A stretch of DNA of 64,000 nt, taken from assembly GCA_020466095.1 (NCBI GenBank), contig CM035806.1, forward strand, positions 33,006,571 to 33,070,570. Direction: 5' to 3'. Shown here one piece after another: positions 61,511-64,000 of this stretch. The notes beneath the pieces were generated by a model, which saw only the letters and a program-made list of their open reading frames with translations, was not told where the DNA came from and made no database searches. Within the stretch, counting starts at the first letter, position 1. Every line of letters begins with the position of its first letter. The translations under genes and the position numbers were made by a program. This DNA is from Chlorops oryzae (lineage: Eukaryota; Arthropoda; Insecta; Diptera; Chloropidae).

Positions 61511-64000
61511 GTACAGCCATGTTACGTCACATCGATTCACGTCACGACACGATTTCATTATTTGTTATTTGATGCCAATCTTTCTTTCTTTTTCTTCATT
61601 ATTTATAAGTATGTAAATTTTTTGATGTAAATATACATAATTGATCCCTTTTCCTAAATGAGAAGCTTGGAGCGTTTTGAATTCTTTTCTTAAAATGCCA
61701 ACTTTAAAAATTCTCTTTTCATTCTTAAATGGTATCGCATTTTATTTTAATTCTTAATCTGAACGAACAATAAGATTCGTCCTCATTACACCGAAATTTG
61801 GTTTGTTTACGCAGAGATTAAAAAATTTTTTTTTATTTTATTATTTATTTGTCTTTTATTTTTTGTGGCGAAACGAATCCGACACTTACTTAGCACTAAA
61901 AGCAATTTTTGCACTTTAACATCCAACCGACACACTCACTCTCTTTCTCTCTCTCTCTCTCTCGCTCGTGCTTCCTTGTGTACCATAGCACCAACGTAAA
62001 TTTTTCGAAAAAAAAAAATGGAAAAACATTTTTTGTTCCTATAAGAATATAAAAGAATTCTCCGATTTTATGGCACTCGGCAGCCTTGAAAAGTAAGTAA
62101 GTACTTGTCTAACGATGACACTTTACCTCGCATTGACCATATCCACCCAATAGATCTCTATGTGCTCATTAAATTTGTCACCCCCATCAAACAAGTGAAT
62201 AAACATATACACACAGACGCACAGACGCACACCACGTGCGGCATGAATTGACGGAGAGTTTATTGAACATATTTATACATATTTGTGTGCGATATTCTCG
62301 TGCAACAACTACAACAACAACACGCCATATATTTTGTTACAATTACTCAAAGACAAAAACAGAGCAGAGTTATAGGCGACAAGACGTTAACATTGCTGAC
62401 ACACTTTACTTTAATTTTCCTTCCTTTCCTTGCTTTCTTTCTTTTGTTTTTGTTTTCGCAATTTCCTCTAATTTTTACTTTATTTTTCCTTTTTTTTGTT
62501 TTCGTTCTTTTTTGGCAAAAGCAAGGATTTCCACCCCATGTTGGTTATTTTGTTGGCGAATTGGTGTATAGACAATTTACAGCAGCGTGAAAGCTGCAAA
62601 AAAAACAAAAAAAAAAACACTCTTCGTCTCAGTGGAGAAAGGCTAGGGACGCGACGAGACGGGGATATTCGACTCAATATGATTGCATGTAAATATGTAT
62701 ACTGTGTATGTGCAAAGCTATATTATGTGTATTAGGTTGGAAACAACCCCTAAAATGCTTTCGATTCCCGTCTTTATGCGCCCATAATTTAATATTTCTA
62801 CGCATTTTCTGTAATTTTTGGCAATACATTCGTGGTTCTCGGAGCCCTCGAACATTTTTTGCCAAACAAGTGGATGGATCTACAAATCGGCACACGTACA
62901 CACTCACACACACACACACACACGCAGCTATGCCTCTACGTATGTATGTATGTATGTCAAAAATTATACGTTCCAATGAGTTTCTTCTGTTGTAAGGCCA
63001 GACGGACGATCAGACAGACTGGCATATATACTCGGTATGTCACGAATGTGTCATGGCGTTGAAGAGTTTCGTGTGTATGTGTGTGTGAAATTCTGTAAAA
63101 TTTCTGTAAATTTGAAGCTCAAATTTACATACCTATTAAATGTAATTTGCAAAAATTCTTGTAAATTGCTTGTTGTCTTCTGTTGGGGTTGAAAAATTTA
63201 CCACGCATTGCCAGACACAACCCATAAAGATATTAAAATAAACAAAAGTAGATAATTTAATTAAACTTTGAAATTTTGTATTCTTTTACCACCGAGACGA
63301 ACGGACGGACGGACGGACGGACGGACGGATGGAATGGACGTGCCTCCGTTAAAAGCTTTGCGAATCGGGAAAAACGAACAGCGAATAAAATGAAGAAACA
63401 ATTTTGAATGCGAGTTTAATTAGGCTTCGTATTCAATTTCAGAGCGTACCGCAAACAGTCGAAGCAATAAAGAACCAACAACTAAGAATCAAGAATGGAA
63501 ACTCGGACGGTAGAGTAGAGATAATTAATACCGTTAAATTTTCTTCCAAAGTTATTGCTAAAGTCAATTCTTGGTAGCAATTTTGTTCAAATTTCGATTA
63601 AAATAAAATTCATTCCAAAAATTCACTCCCCCGAATTTCCTGTATTACAAGGCTATAGACCATCGAGTGTTAGACCAATGTGATGTTAATTTACGCTGAG
63701 AGCTTGTGTAAGCGAACACCAATTGCTGCTGTTGTTGGTATTTTTGTTGTTATCTTTCATTGTTCGTTTAAGAAAGAAACGATAGAACAAGAAAATGCGA
63801 ATCATTATTATCTTATTTTTTTTTTTAATAGATTTCTGTTGGGAGCGCACTTAAGTTCGGGGTGGGGGAGCATGAACCGCGGCTCCATCTTAGACTTGAA
63901 GCATGGAAAATCATGATTGGAATTGACATTTACGAAGACGAAGGAAGCAAATAAGTATGGTAACATCCATGTCAGTGGAATGTTTGGGGGTATGAAAAAT
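61511..64000 (+). other. luna: luna intron to the window end, no gene recognised
   Basis: CT (about 61939-61961), GT/CA and CATA tracts (about 62880-62955) and GGAC tetramers (about 63301-63328) occur. No KLF exon is visible up to the last base, so the gene continues beyond the window. Confidence 0.5.

Overview
This is a eukaryotic window from the genome of a higher fly (Diptera, Brachycera). The species is not certain. The intronic DNA is AT-rich and dense in microsatellites, and tracts such as TATG/CATA, CA/GT and long poly-T recall tephritid and drosophilid genomes. The only protein-coding sequence I can name is the first coding exon of the KLF6/7-type transcription factor Luna, on the + strand at 49288-49401. 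It encodes 38 residues with the KLF6/7 amino-terminal signature (MDILPSGNIF, then TGYF, then SIED.WQQ). It ends in phase 0 at a CAG|GTAAGA donor. A strong polypyrimidine acceptor at about 48696 defines an exon of 48697-49401, most of it A-rich 5' leader. No KLF zinc fingers or other luna coding exons were found, so the rest of the gene should lie beyond 64000. The DNA on both sides is read as intron or upstream sequence of luna.

Layout. 1-8.7 kb: unremarkable AT-rich DNA with microsatellites, a diverged copy of an interspersed repeat (1379-1850) and a small inverted-repeat element (2231-2376). 8.7-10.9 kb: two convergent copies of the same repeat family; the longer one has an array of about 126-bp units, each with a KLF-type CCACGCCCAC box. 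10.9-17.8 kb: AT-rich DNA, one CCCAG-ended element (13328-13690) and several short tandem arrays. 17.8-21 kb: a truncated third repeat copy, then a CCCTG-ended element (18392-19326) holding two tRNA-like Pol III promoters. 26.4 kb: a complete tRNA-derived SINE with a perfect 11-bp target duplication. 28.8-31.8 kb: a TA-flanked MITE, a 1.39-kb pure-purine array, a 72-bp pogo-like mini-MITE and a 148-bp near-perfect hairpin element. 32-34.3 kb: a candidate promoter and 5' non-coding exon region. 34.8 kb: a 14-bp palindrome containing a full CRE. 35.6-36 kb: a TIR element. 41.5-42.2 kb: a TTAATT/TTGATT low-complexity domain. 43.7-44.4 kb: two adjacent TIR elements. 47.3-52.5 kb: a 470-bp inverted repeat pair bracketing the luna exon, with a tRNA-carrying CCCAG element 112 bp before the acceptor. 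50.1-61.5 kb: a pogo-like element, another CCCAG-ended element and a CAGTGTTGTC-ended MITE.

The most unusual theme is a recurring element class with very short termini of the form CCC(T/A)G...G. Inside the ends lie arrays of a short family-specific motif in both orientations (GATCGA, TGTCAT or GAGTACT), and two members carry tRNA-like A/B boxes. I do not recognise it as a named superfamily. Large open frames, including 477-596 codons in the purine array, are artefacts of composition and are not annotated as genes.
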